A stretch of DNA of 9,972 nucleotides from an uncultured Ruminococcus sp. Its GTDB lineage: Bacteria > Bacillota > Clostridia > Oscillospirales > Acutalibacteraceae. Below, in pieces: positions 1-6,889 of the stretch. The notes below the pieces were generated by a model. That model saw nothing but the letters and a program-made list of their open reading frames with translations, had not been told where the DNA came from and made no database searches. The position numbers and the translations under genes are program-made. The stretch is taken from positions 1-9,972 of the forward strand of contig CACYDY010000010.1 in NCBI GenBank assembly GCA_902773245.1. Direction: 5' to 3'. Every line of letters starts with the position of its first letter. Positions within the stretch are counted from its first letter, which is position 1.

Positions 1-2
1 CA

Positions 3-77
3 ACAATGGCAAGCTCTATATTCAATCTCATCAGAAGCGTTGAGAATCATATCAGCGACGATAATATGGATTTTTGA
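3..77 (+). CDS. C-terminal end of an unknown protein (partial)
   Basis: An open frame runs in from the left edge and ends at TGA (75-77), giving a 24-residue tail that finishes ...SDDNMDF. The start lies outside the window and no domain can be recognised in so short a piece. Support for it being a real gene end is positional: the stop is followed 34 bases later by a good stem-loop terminator on the same strand, and the next gene is convergent. The other two plus frames are less gene-like. The function is unknown. Confidence 0.45.
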   Translation, partial: TMASSIFNLIRSVENHISDDNMDF

Positions 78-111
78 TATTATATTAATAACAACATTTG
101 TAAATTACAAG

Positions 112-150
112 CTAAGCGACACACAAAATTTCAGGGTGCCGCTTAGTTTT
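112..150 (+). terminator. Intrinsic terminator, possibly serving both convergent genes
   Basis: An 11-bp stem (112-122 with 136-146, one A-C mismatch at 119/139) closes a 13-nt loop and is followed on the plus strand by TTTT. It lies between the end of the left partial gene and the stop of the convergent kinase-like gene. The plus-strand T run is short and the minus-strand side has almost none, so it best fits termination of the left gene. Confidence 0.65.
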
Positions 151-164
151 GCTATATTGCCGTG

Positions 165-1883
165 TTACTGTTCTTCTTCGGTTTCCTCTTCGCTGCTGCT
201 CTGAGTATCCTTATCGGAATCCTTTTTCTTATTCTTTGCGGCTTCTTCGTTTTTCTTAGCTTCCTTCTCCGAGCCTTTGCTGACTTTTATTTCGAGATTC
301 GAGCCATACTCGAGCTTATCACCCGGGGAGTGCGCGTCATAGCCTATTACAAGACCCTTTTTGACGGTTTCGCTGTATTCGAATGTCTGTGTTGTGACAA
401 AGCTGTCGTCGCCCAAAAGCTGAGCAGCCTGGTCAACCGTTTTGCCCTCTATCTGAGGAAGCGTACGCATTTTTGCTCCCTTGCTGACGGTGATATAAAG
501 CGAGTAGCCCTGAACCTCTTCGGAGTAAGCTTCGGGGAACTGTGATGCAATGTAACCCTCCGGCACATCGTCGCTGAACTCTTCTTCAACCGCTTTGAGA
601 AGCTGATAATCGGAAGTCTTGTCGCTTTCCTCGACAGCCTGTTCGTATTTTACTCCGACAAGATTCGGAACTGTCACCGTTTCGCCCGTAATTGCGTCAA
701 CGTCGGAATCCGAGGACACGTTCTCCGGTTCGAAAAGCTTCGCAAACGGGTTGCCCTGAAGCCAGTATGTTCCGATTATTACAAAAATCACCAAAGAAAT
801 AATGCACGAAATCACACCGTAAAGATGTGAATGCTTATTTTTCTTCTTCTTTTTCTTGTCGGGAATGTCATCATCGTCGTCATCGTCCACGTCGGGGCGG
901 GCTATCTCCTCTTGAATGGCTTTTACGGTCGGAGCTGCAGAGAGCTGCGCTTTCATGTCGTCGAAGGTTTTTATTCTCTTTTCCTTGTCGAACTGGAGTC
1001 CGCCTGCAAGAGCCGTTCTTATATGCGGCGCAAGGTGCTTGTTTACGCTCGAATTTATGAGAAGTCTGTTGTCCTTTTTGCGTTTTTCGACGTCATCGGG
1101 AACGCTGCCTGTAAGCGCATAGAACAACACAGCGGTAAAGCCGTATATTTCGGTGCTTTCGTCGAGGACTGCAAATTTGTCGTACTGCTCGGGTGCGGAA
1201 CAGCCTGTAATAAGCATAGGACGAAGCTGTGTTCCGACCTTTCTCATGTCGGCTATTGAAAAATTGGTAAGTCTGATTTTTCCGTCGGACGTTATCTTGA
1301 CGTTGCTCGGACCTATTCCGTAGTGGGATATTCCGTTTTTATGCATTGCCTCAAGAGTGGAGAGAAGCGGCATAAACAGCGGTCTTGCGTCATCCCAGCC
1401 AAGCTTTCCGCCGCTTCTTTTGATATATTCGGAAAAGGAGATAAGCTCTTCCTTTTCTTCAACGGTGTATGCAGTGTTGTTTTCTCTGAAAATGTCCAGG
1501 ATCCTGCAAACGGCAGAGCATTCCTTTAGTCTTGCAAGCGTTCTGTTGTAATCAAGAAATTTGCTCAGAAGTCTTTTGTAGGAAGCCGCTTTTTCGGAAT
1601 GTACTCTCAGCTTGTTGTTCTCCTTGCTTCTTGCGCAAAGACCATTCGGAAGAAATTCTCTGACTATAACTATGGTTTCGCTTTTTTTGTCGAGAGCGAT
1701 ATACTTGGTGCTTTCGTTGTTGCTCGAGATTTTTTTGCCGATAAGGTATCTGTCCTCCTGCAAAGTCGCTCCAAGCGGCAAGAAAGGTGTATTCTGATGA
1801 CTGCTGCAGTCAAACCCGCACTTTGGGCATACTGCGGCGTCATCTTCCATTGGTTTCATACAACCAAAACAAATTTTAGACAT
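165..1883 (-). CDS. Zinc-ribbon PASTA-domain membrane pseudokinase
   Basis: This 572-aa protein has the layout of a bacterial Hanks-type (Stk/PknB) signalling receptor. In order it shows a zinc ribbon (C5xxC8, C19xxC22), a kinase fold (about 38-315), a charged juxtamembrane segment (D-rich 331-339, K-rich 343-350), one membrane helix (about 354-374), two PASTA repeats (about 402-468 and 471-536) and a charged tail. PASTA domains in this family bind muropeptides or lipid II outside the cell. The kinase core appears dead: there is no glycine-rich loop, the VAIK lysine is R75, the HRD aspartate is G189 (H187-Y-G), and the DFG motif is N207-F-S. N194 and the APE motif (230-232) remain. The ATG at 1883 has GGAGTG seven bases upstream. 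A scaffold or wall-sensing role is inferred; residual or atypical activity cannot be excluded. Confidence 0.88.
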   Translation of the reverse strand: MSKICFGCMKPMEDDAAVCPKCGFDCSSHQNTPFLPLGATLQEDRYLIGKKISSNNESTKYIALDKKSETIVIVREFLPNGLCARSKENNKLRVHSEKAASYKRLLSKFLDYNRTLARLKECSAVCRILDIFRENNTAYTVEEKEELISFSEYIKRSGGKLGWDDARPLFMPLLSTLEAMHKNGISHYGIGPSNVKITSDGKIRLTNFSIADMRKVGTQLRPMLITGCSAPEQYDKFAVLDESTEIYGFTAVLFYALTGSVPDDVEKRKKDNRLLINSSVNKHLAPHIRTALAGGLQFDKEKRIKTFDDMKAQLSAAPTVKAIQEEIARPDVDDDDDDDIPDKKKKKKNKHSHLYGVISCIISLVIFVIIGTYWLQGNPFAKLFEPENVSSDSDVDAITGETVTVPNLVGVKYEQAVEESDKTSDYQLLKAVEEEFSDDVPEGYIASQFPEAYSEEVQGYSLYITVSKGAKMRTLPQIEGKTVDQAAQLLGDDSFVTTQTFEYSETVKKGLVIGYDAHSPGDKLEYGSNLEIKVSKGSEKEAKKNEEAAKNKKKDSDKDTQSSSEEETEEEQ

Positions 1884-1950
1884 CTTATTTCACTCCATAA
1901 AACTTTATAATATTATTAAACCCTTTGATATATCGGTTAAATAAGAAACA

Positions 1951-1969
1951 GGGAAATCTTTTATTTCCC
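1951..1969 (-). other. Small hairpin upstream of the pseudokinase gene
   Basis: GGGAAAT (1951-1957) pairs perfectly with ATTTCCC (1963-1969) around a 5-nt loop. Read on the minus strand it is followed by a loosely T-rich stretch, so it could be a weak terminator or a leader structure about 70 bases upstream of the pseudokinase start. The stem is short and the role is uncertain. Confidence 0.3.
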
Positions 1970-2110
1970 GTTAAAAGCAATTATTAGCAGCATAATGGAA
2001 ATATTTTATAAAAATAAAAAACACGCTACTTTAGAAAATTATATCACATTGGGCACAATAATTACAACAACATACGGGATAAAATAGATTACAATTTTGT
2101 TTTTATTTAT

Positions 2111-2280
2111 GGAACCACTGATCAAATCACGCCCTACGGGCTTGGCACTCATCTTGCTTGCTTTTTTCGTCAAATTGAACTCAAATCGTTTGAAATACGT
2201 CAGTATTCCTGCACGATTTTCGTACAATTTGCCTGAAAAAATTCTTCGCAATATGAGTACCAGATTTAATCAGTGCTTCC
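2111..2280. mobile_element. 170-bp MITE-like element with TIRs and 4-bp target duplication
   Basis: The ends are 18-bp inverted repeats, GGAACCACTGATCAAATC at 2111-2128 and the complement of GGAAGCACTGATTAAATC at 2263-2280, matching at 16 of 18 bases. They are flanked by a direct TTAT on both sides (2107-2110 and 2281-2284), as expected of a target-site duplication. The interior has a GCCC-TAC-GGGC hairpin (2131-2141) and no transposase. A 70-codon minus-strand frame crosses the element, a common artefact of MITEs. The size and structure fit a non-autonomous element moved by a DDE transposase supplied elsewhere; the family is not assigned. Confidence 0.8.
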
Positions 2281-2358
2281 TTATAAATCGCCATGCAAAC
2301 CCGGTGTTTATTATTTTTAGGCTTCCCTATCGATAGTTTTAACAGTGCGGCATATTTT

Positions 2359-2386
2359 TTTACAAAAAAATATTGACAGTTATTTT
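2359..2386 (+). promoter_or_regulatory. Possible promoter of the EEP hydrolase gene
   Basis: TTTACA (2359-2364) and TATTTT (2381-2386) are separated by 16 bases, about 30 bases upstream of the ATG. A closer -35 match, TTGACA at 2373-2378, has no good -10 at 17 bases. Both readings are weak in this AT-rich stretch. Confidence 0.35.
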
Positions 2387-2414
2387 AATCCACAAACGAA
2401 TTTTGGTGATAATT

Positions 2415-3152
2415 ATGAAATTAAAAACAGCTACGTACAACATTGCCGCAGGTCTGAGCGGCGGTTATTTTAAACCCAAGGACTATCTCAAGGCGGCTGA
2501 CGTTATCAAGCGTATTGACGCCGATGTTATCGCTCTAAACGAGGTGGGAAAGCCTCTGCCCGATCATATTTCCGAACACACGAAATTTCTCGCAAATCGG
2601 TGCGGATACAAATACTACTTCTTTGCAAAGGCGGCTTCCTATCGCAGCTTCCCCTATGGGAATGCCGTTTTGAGCAAATTTCCGATAGACTCGGCGAATG
2701 TTATTCCTTTAAAAAAATTCAAACAGATTTTGCCCGGGATTTACGAACCAAGATGTATCCTGACGGCGGAGATCCTTTCCCACATTCCTTTCAGAATAAT
2801 CTGCACTCACCTCGGACTTTTCCCCGATGAACAAAAGCTCGGAATTTTAAAGGCAGCCGAGATTGCAGGAACGTCACAGCTGCCGACTGTGCTCATGGGT
2901 GATCTGAATATTTCGGGAAACAAAAATATGTTTGTTCCATTTAAGAATATTCTCAATGACGTCTGTGATCTGCATGGGGTCACACTCAAAACGTTTCCGG
3001 CTCACAAGCCCCAAAAAAGACTTGACTATATTTTTGTTTCGAATAATATCACGGTGGAAAATGTTGAGGTTGTCAGCGAAATTGCGTCCGATCATCTTCC
3101 ACTTGTGGCTTTTCTTGATATACAAAAAACACCTTCGATACCAAAAAGATAA
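2415..3152 (+). CDS. Endonuclease/exonuclease/phosphatase (EEP) family hydrolase
   Basis: This 245-aa protein is a complete single-domain member of the metal-dependent EEP fold (DNase I/exonuclease III/phosphodiesterase superfamily). The expected catalytic residues appear in order: N9 in TYNI, E43 in IALNEV, the YGNAVLS strand (81-87), H132 in THLGLFP, D163 and N165 in MGDLNI, D204 in RLDYIFVS, and D226-H227 in ASDHLPL. Members cleave phosphodiester or phosphomonoester bonds in nucleic acids, phospholipids or small molecules, and the substrate cannot be read from the sequence. There is no signal peptide, so it is probably cytoplasmic. The ATG at 2415 begins the fold directly; a TTG 42 bases upstream coincides with a -35-like TTGACA and adds residues outside the domain. 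The ribosome binding site is weak. The gene ends 33 bases before the convergent malic enzyme. Confidence 0.85.
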   Translation: MKLKTATYNIAAGLSGGYFKPKDYLKAADVIKRIDADVIALNEVGKPLPDHISEHTKFLANRCGYKYYFFAKAASYRSFPYGNAVLSKFPIDSANVIPLKKFKQILPGIYEPRCILTAEILSHIPFRIICTHLGLFPDEQKLGILKAAEIAGTSQLPTVLMGDLNISGNKNMFVPFKNILNDVCDLHGVTLKTFPAHKPQKRLDYIFVSNNITVENVEVVSEIASDHLPLVAFLDIQKTPSIPKR

Positions 3153-3185
3153 AGAAGATGTTTTGTATTGTTATCAATTAATAAA

Positions 3186-4364
3186 TCAAATCCTTGCCGC
3201 ACCTGTTTCCTTAGCCGCCTTGATGACTGCGTCTGCTACGGTTCTTGCAATACGCTCGTCAAAAGCTGCCGGAAGTATGTACTCGGGCGAAAGCTCTTCG
3301 TCGGATACGAGTCCTGCGATTGCGAACGACGCTGCCATTTTCATTTCTTCGTTGATAGTCGACGCACGACAGTCAAGCGCTCCTCTGAATATGCCGGGGA
3401 ACGCAAGCACGTTGTTTATCTGATTCGGGAAATCGGAACGTCCTGTGCCGACAACTGCTGCGCCTGCGGCAATTGCCTTGTCGGGCATTATTTCCGGAAC
3501 GGGGTTCGACATTGCAAACACGATCGCATTCGGATTCATGGTTTTTACCATGTCTTCGGTCAATACATTCGGGGCTGATACTCCCAGGAACATATCCGCA
3601 CCTTTGACTGCGTCGGAAAGAGTTCCGGTCAGCTTATCTCTGTTTGTAATTCCTGCAATTTCCTGTTTTACCGGATTGAGATTGGGATTACCCTCACAGA
3701 TAATTCCCGAACGGTCTACCATCATTACCTTTGACGCATCTGCCCCCATATTGATGAGGTGCTTTGTAATTGCAACGCCTGCCGCACCTGCGCCGTTTAC
3801 GACGATTTTGATATCTCCGATATTCTTTTTAACGATTTTCAGTGCGTTGATGAGTGCCGCGCCTACTACTACGGCTGTTCCGTGCTGGTCATCGTGGAAA
3901 ATCGGAATATCGCACTTTTCTTTCAGCTTCTGTTCGATCTCGAAGCATCTCGGTGCGGAAATATCCTCAAGATTAACTCCGCCAAAGCTGCCCGAAAGCA
4001 GATAAACGGTGTTAACGATATCGTCAACATCTTTTGATTTTATACAAAGAGGAAAAGCGTCAACGTCGCCGAAAGCCTTAAACAATGCACATTTTCCCTC
4101 CATAACGGGCATTCCCGCTTCGGGGCCTATGTCGCCGAGTCCCAGCACGGCTGTTCCGTCGGTTACAACCGCAACGAGATTGTGACGGCGTGTAAGCTCA
4201 TAGCTCTTGTCAACGTCCTTTTGAATTTCAAGGCATGGCTGAGCAACACCCGGGGTGTACGCCGTGGAAAGTCCGTGCTTGTCGCTGACATCACAGCGGG
4301 CAACTACTTCTATTTTTCCTTTCCAGTCATAATGAAGATTCAAGGATTCTTCTTTTATATCCAT
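3186..4364 (-). CDS. Malic enzyme (oxaloacetate-decarboxylating malate dehydrogenase)
   Basis: This 392-aa cytoplasmic enzyme converts malate to pyruvate and CO2 with reduction of NAD(P). The length is typical of short bacterial malic enzymes without a phosphotransacetylase-like tail. Visible motifs are the catalytic tyrosine in AYTPGV (Y36), the catalytic lysine in MEGKCALF (K91), the metal site E133-D134 (NLEDISAP) and D158-D159 (FHDDQHGTA), and the dinucleotide fold NGAGAAG (180-186). The late motifs AMSNPVPE and GTGRSDFPNQINNVL are also present. NAD versus NADP preference is not decidable by eye. The start chosen is the ATG at 4364, with AAGGAG seven bases upstream (4372-4377); a TTG six codons earlier lies ahead of that ribosome site. 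It is transcribed alone from a strong promoter and converges on the EEP gene. Confidence 0.95.
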   Translation of the reverse strand: MDIKEESLNLHYDWKGKIEVVARCDVSDKHGLSTAYTPGVAQPCLEIQKDVDKSYELTRRHNLVAVVTDGTAVLGLGDIGPEAGMPVMEGKCALFKAFGDVDAFPLCIKSKDVDDIVNTVYLLSGSFGGVNLEDISAPRCFEIEQKLKEKCDIPIFHDDQHGTAVVVGAALINALKIVKKNIGDIKIVVNGAGAAGVAITKHLINMGADASKVMMVDRSGIICEGNPNLNPVKQEIAGITNRDKLTGTLSDAVKGADMFLGVSAPNVLTEDMVKTMNPNAIVFAMSNPVPEIMPDKAIAAGAAVVGTGRSDFPNQINNVLAFPGIFRGALDCRASTINEEMKMAASFAIAGLVSDEELSPEYILPAAFDERIARTVADAVIKAAKETGAARI

Positions 4365-4399
4365 AATTATTCTCCTTACCAATAAGCATTAACACTGAC

Positions 4400-4428
4400 A
4401 TTATAACACGAATGCCTCGATTTAGCAA
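4400..4428 (-). promoter_or_regulatory. Sigma-A-type promoter of the malic enzyme gene
   Basis: On the minus strand TTGCTA (4423-4428) is followed after exactly 17 bases by a perfect TATAAT (4400-4405). The malic enzyme ATG lies 35 bases downstream of the -10 box, with its ribosome site in between. Confidence 0.78.
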
Positions 4429-4467
4429 GTTATTTCAAATTTTTTAAATCAAGATTTTGCCGCCCGG

Positions 4468-4536
4468 CAGCGACCGGCAACGCTCACTCAAAGACTGTCG
4501 CATTTCCAAGCCGATTTCCACACTGCAGGTTTACTC
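4468..4536. repeat. 69-bp direct repeat, copy A
   Basis: This segment matches 4924-4992 in the same orientation at 64 of 69 positions, beginning CAGCGACCGGCAA and ending GTTTACTC. It lies downstream (3' side) of the 109-aa gene. It carries no ORF of its own and no strong hairpin. Confidence 0.9.
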
Positions 4537-4559
4537 CCACATTTCAGAATTCAGAGATT

Positions 4560-4889
4560 TCAGGGAGCAGGGAAATGTGTTACTTTGCAAAAATCCGTAA
4601 TTGCTTTGTGGTCTTTTTCATCTTCATAAGCAACACTTTTTTCATATTCAATATCGCAAATAAACTTTTCCAAACTATCACTATCGAACCAGCCGCTTTT
4701 CTTATCTGCTTGGTATAATCCTTCAATACCAAACTTTTCAATAAGGTAATCCCAACCTTGTTTTGAAATCATTGCCTCCATAATTTGACAATAGTCAAAA
4801 ATGTCTATTACATCATCAAGCGTTTTAACATTTTCTTCAGTATAAACAGTACCGTTCGGTAATGGATAAATTCTATATGCTAACTCCAT
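4560..4889 (-). CDS. Small acidic protein of unknown function between direct repeats
   Basis: The product is a 109-aa soluble, acidic protein (MELAYRIYPLPNG... to ...CKVTHFPAP). I recognise no family. It has no signal peptide or membrane segment and looks mostly helical, with a Trp/Tyr-rich middle (QGWDYLIEKFGIEGLY, residues 44-59). The start at 4889 is fixed by GAGGAG seven bases upstream; the frame extends to 4943, but that part lies over the flanking repeat. The gene is bracketed by two copies of a 69-bp direct repeat, the upstream copy lying just ahead of its ribosome site. It follows the VirD4-like gene by 113 bases on the same strand and could be its last operon member. Small acidic orphans of this kind are often immunity or accessory proteins, but nothing here proves that. 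Confidence 0.75.
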   Translation of the reverse strand: MELAYRIYPLPNGTVYTEENVKTLDDVIDIFDYCQIMEAMISKQGWDYLIEKFGIEGLYQADKKSGWFDSDSLEKFICDIEYEKSVAYEDEKDHKAITDFCKVTHFPAP

Positions 4890-4923
4890 ATGACCTCTCC
4901 TCAAAATTCCAATTGCGGCAGAA

Positions 4924-4992
4924 CAGCGACCGGCAAAGCTCACTCAAAAACTGTCGCATTTCCAAGCCGATTTCCACACCGAAAGTTTACTC
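4924..4992. repeat. 69-bp direct repeat, copy B
   Basis: Second copy of the 4468-4536 repeat, same orientation, five mismatches, offset 456 bases. It fills most of the gap between the stop of the VirD4-like gene and the start of the 109-aa gene. Confidence 0.9.
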
Positions 4993-5002
4993 TTGCAAAT
5001 CA

Positions 5003-6271
5003 TTATTTATCCAAAAGCCTTTCTTTTCTTGCGATCTCTTTTTCGTATCGAGATGTCACGGATCGGTACAGTTCGTTTTTCTTCACACTGTAACGCTGTG
5101 TGATAATAGGCTTGCTTCCTCTTCGAAAGACAAATTCCTGTCCGATCGGCATATACAGAACCTCGTCAAGCGGAATGTTCAATCTCTCGCTGATGTTCTT
5201 TCCGGTTTGAAGATCCATTCCGCCCATATAGACGTATGTGTCGCAGTTGTTTATAATAGTTACCGAATCGTCGTCATACATACTTTTAAGCTGTGATTCC
5301 GACTGAATGAGAAGCGTGACCGAAATCTGCTTTTCACGAAATATGCTGATATATTCGGGGAAATTCAGTATCCTGCTGCCTGTTGCGAAATCGTCGCACA
5401 ATACATTGACCGGAATCGGAAGCCTGCCGCTCGGAAGCTCCTCGCTGTACTCAAACAATGTTTTGAACATCTGAGAGTAGAATATGTTTACAAAGCAGTG
5501 AAGCGACGGATTCACCGCCGAGGTCGTGATGAACAGTATCGTCTTTTTCTGCGCAAGACTTTTGACATCTATGGGATCTTTTGCGGTTAACGTTTTTCTC
5601 AGCTCGGGAGTAAAAATAGTATCTATGGTCGTATTGAGCGAGCTGAAAACGCAGTTTGCCGTTCTCATCGGAAGATGGAAGAAGGTTTTCCAGCAGCTTA
5701 CGGCGTAGCAGTTTGGGTCTATGTCTGCAAGCATTTCAAATTTTTCGTCATAATTTGTGACGATCTGATCGTCAACCGCTTTAAACTCAAGATTGCAGTG
5801 AAATTTCAAAACGTCCTCAAAGGTAGGGTCGTGCTTTGTCATGAGAACAAAAGCGATCTCTGCGCTCAGCAGCGACGCCGCAGCTTCGTCCCAGTACGGG
5901 TCTGCGTTATTTTTCTGCAGCTTTTTGGGATTGGACTGAACGATCGAGTTTGCGAGAAACGTTATGTCGGTATAGCTTTTCAAAAACTTAAGCGGATCGT
6001 ATGAAACATTGCTTGATTTAAGATCCGTAAAGTTCATGTCGAGGACTTCGTAACCCCTGTCCTTGAAAAGCTTCGAATACTTGTTGACTACCTTTCTTTT
6101 CGTGACAGTTGCAACAACGCTTGATTCAAATGTTTCAAGAAGCCTCGGCTCGAAAACCGACATGGTTTTTCCCGAACCGCTTGAGCCGCAGACTATCACG
6201 TTGTTGTTAAGTCCCGTTTCTTCGGGGTCGGTGCTGCATATAACATTATCACCAAGAATCATCTTATCCAT
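5003..6271 (-). CDS. Soluble VirD4/TraG-like P-loop ATPase
   Basis: This 422-aa protein matches the ATPase core of VirD4/TraG coupling proteins, hexameric motors of type IV secretion. It shows Walker A GSSGSGKT (29-36), the family helix YWDEAAASLLSAE (126-138), Walker B VNVLCDDFA (288-296, D293-D294), the QSESQL segment (323-328) and NNCDTYVYMGGMD (341-353). Typical coupling proteins are about 550-700 aa with N-terminal membrane helices; this one starts 28 residues before Walker A and has none. The strand after Walker A usually reads TDPKGE but here reads TVTKRK (55-60). The gene starts 10 bases after the clpP-like stop, whose last codons hold a GGAGGTG, so translation is probably coupled. 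ATG at 6262 (M4) is an alternative start. With no relaxase or VirB4 nearby, the cargo may be protein or DNA; that is open. Confidence 0.85.
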   Translation of the reverse strand: MDKMILGDNVICSTDPEETGLNNNVIVCGSSGSGKTMSVFEPRLLETFESSVVATVTKRKVVNKYSKLFKDRGYEVLDMNFTDLKSSNVSYDPLKFLKSYTDITFLANSIVQSNPKKLQKNNADPYWDEAAASLLSAEIAFVLMTKHDPTFEDVLKFHCNLEFKAVDDQIVTNYDEKFEMLADIDPNCYAVSCWKTFFHLPMRTANCVFSSLNTTIDTIFTPELRKTLTAKDPIDVKSLAQKKTILFITTSAVNPSLHCFVNIFYSQMFKTLFEYSEELPSGRLPIPVNVLCDDFATGSRILNFPEYISIFREKQISVTLLIQSESQLKSMYDDDSVTIINNCDTYVYMGGMDLQTGKNISERLNIPLDEVLYMPIGQEFVFRRGSKPIITQRYSVKKNELYRSVTSRYEKEIARKERLLDK

Positions 6272-6281
6272 AACCTTAAGA

Positions 6282-6866
6282 TCACACCTCCATTATTTGT
6301 TCAAAGCTTACTATATCGTCACACAAACCAAACTCTACGCTCTCCTCTGCGGTAAAATAATGGTCGTATTCGGTGGCTTTCTCAATCTCTTCTTCACTTT
6401 TTCCCGTGTGCTTTGCAAGGATCGCATTGAGCTTTTTCTTGGTTTCGATAAGATTGTCCGAAATAGACTTTATCGACGAGCTGTTCCCCCCCACACGGTT
6501 TCCCAAAAGCGGTTCGTGAATCATAAGCTCTCCGTGCGGCAGCATAAATCTTCCGTGATTTCCGCTTGCGAAAAGAAGCGCTCCCATGCTGTATGCTTTT
6601 CCCATGCAAAACATCTTTATAGGCGCTTTGCTCGACTGGATAACGTCATACATCAGCATTCCCGAATTGACTTCGCCTCCGGGGGAATTTATCAACACCA
6701 AGATCGGCGCGTCGCTCTCCGCATTCAGCAGCATGACCTGTTTTACAAAGCTGCAAGCCGACTCGTCGTCGATCTCTCCCTCGACAAAAATCTTTCTTTC
6801 AGCCAAAAGTCGGGTTTCTATCGGCACAAGCGTTATTCCGTTACTGCTTTTTACCTGTACGTTCAT
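6282..6866 (-). CDS. ClpP-family serine peptidase, accessory type
   Basis: This 194-aa protein is a complete ClpP/crotonase-fold peptidase. The triad is intact: S93 in KAYSMGALL, H117 in LMIHEPLLG, and D168 in EYDHYFTAEE, with the oxyanion strand INSPGGEVNSG (59-69). It is clearly divergent from the housekeeping ClpP consensus and lies beside a VirD4-like ATPase rather than clpX, so it is probably an accessory ClpP of a specialised system. Such copies are known near mobile-element and phage genes. The ATG at 6866 has GGAGGAG six bases upstream (6873-6879). The open frame continues to 6932, but that extension reads through the 73-bp inserted element. In the operon it follows the 271-aa gene and is directly upstream of the ATPase gene. 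Whether the ATPase feeds it substrates is inference. Confidence 0.9.
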   Translation of the reverse strand: MNVQVKSSNGITLVPIETRLLAERKIFVEGEIDDESACSFVKQVMLLNAESDAPILVLINSPGGEVNSGMLMYDVIQSSKAPIKMFCMGKAYSMGALLFASGNHGRFMLPHGELMIHEPLLGNRVGGNSSSIKSISDNLIETKKKLNAILAKHTGKSEEEIEKATEYDHYFTAEESVEFGLCDDIVSFEQIMEV

Positions 6867-6889
6867 GAATTTCTCCTCCCTCATCTTTA

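Larger units (their letters stand above)
1884..2414. other. Long intergenic region without a credible gene
   Basis: About 530 bases separate the divergent pseudokinase and hydrolase genes. They hold the pseudokinase ribosome binding site (1891-1896), a small hairpin (1951-1969), an AT-rich segment (1975-2100) and the 170-bp inverted-repeat element (2111-2280). The right part carries a ten-base palindrome CTATCGATAG (2327-2336) and a possible promoter. Open frames of 70-79 codons exist on both strands, but they run through the mobile element and lack ribosome binding sites, so I do not call them genes. Confidence 0.6.

Noticed and set aside
2039..2336. Open frames of 70 and 79 codons on opposite strands
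   Set aside because: Both run through the 170-bp inverted-repeat element and its flank, overlap each other, and have no ribosome binding site; they are best seen as read-through of the element.
2373..2414. TTG start for the EEP hydrolase
   Set aside because: The TTG is part of a TTGACA -35-like sequence and the extra residues precede the first beta strand of the fold.
4468..4992. Direct repeats as integron attC sites
   Set aside because: The 69-bp copies lack the paired RYYYAAC/GTTRRRY core sites and a long imperfect hairpin, and no integrase is visible.
5003..6271. Conjugative element or ICE called from the VirD4-like gene alone
   Set aside because: There is no relaxase, VirB4, VirB6, integrase or oriT-like sequence in the window and the protein lacks membrane helices; a VirD4-type ATPase alone does not show conjugation.
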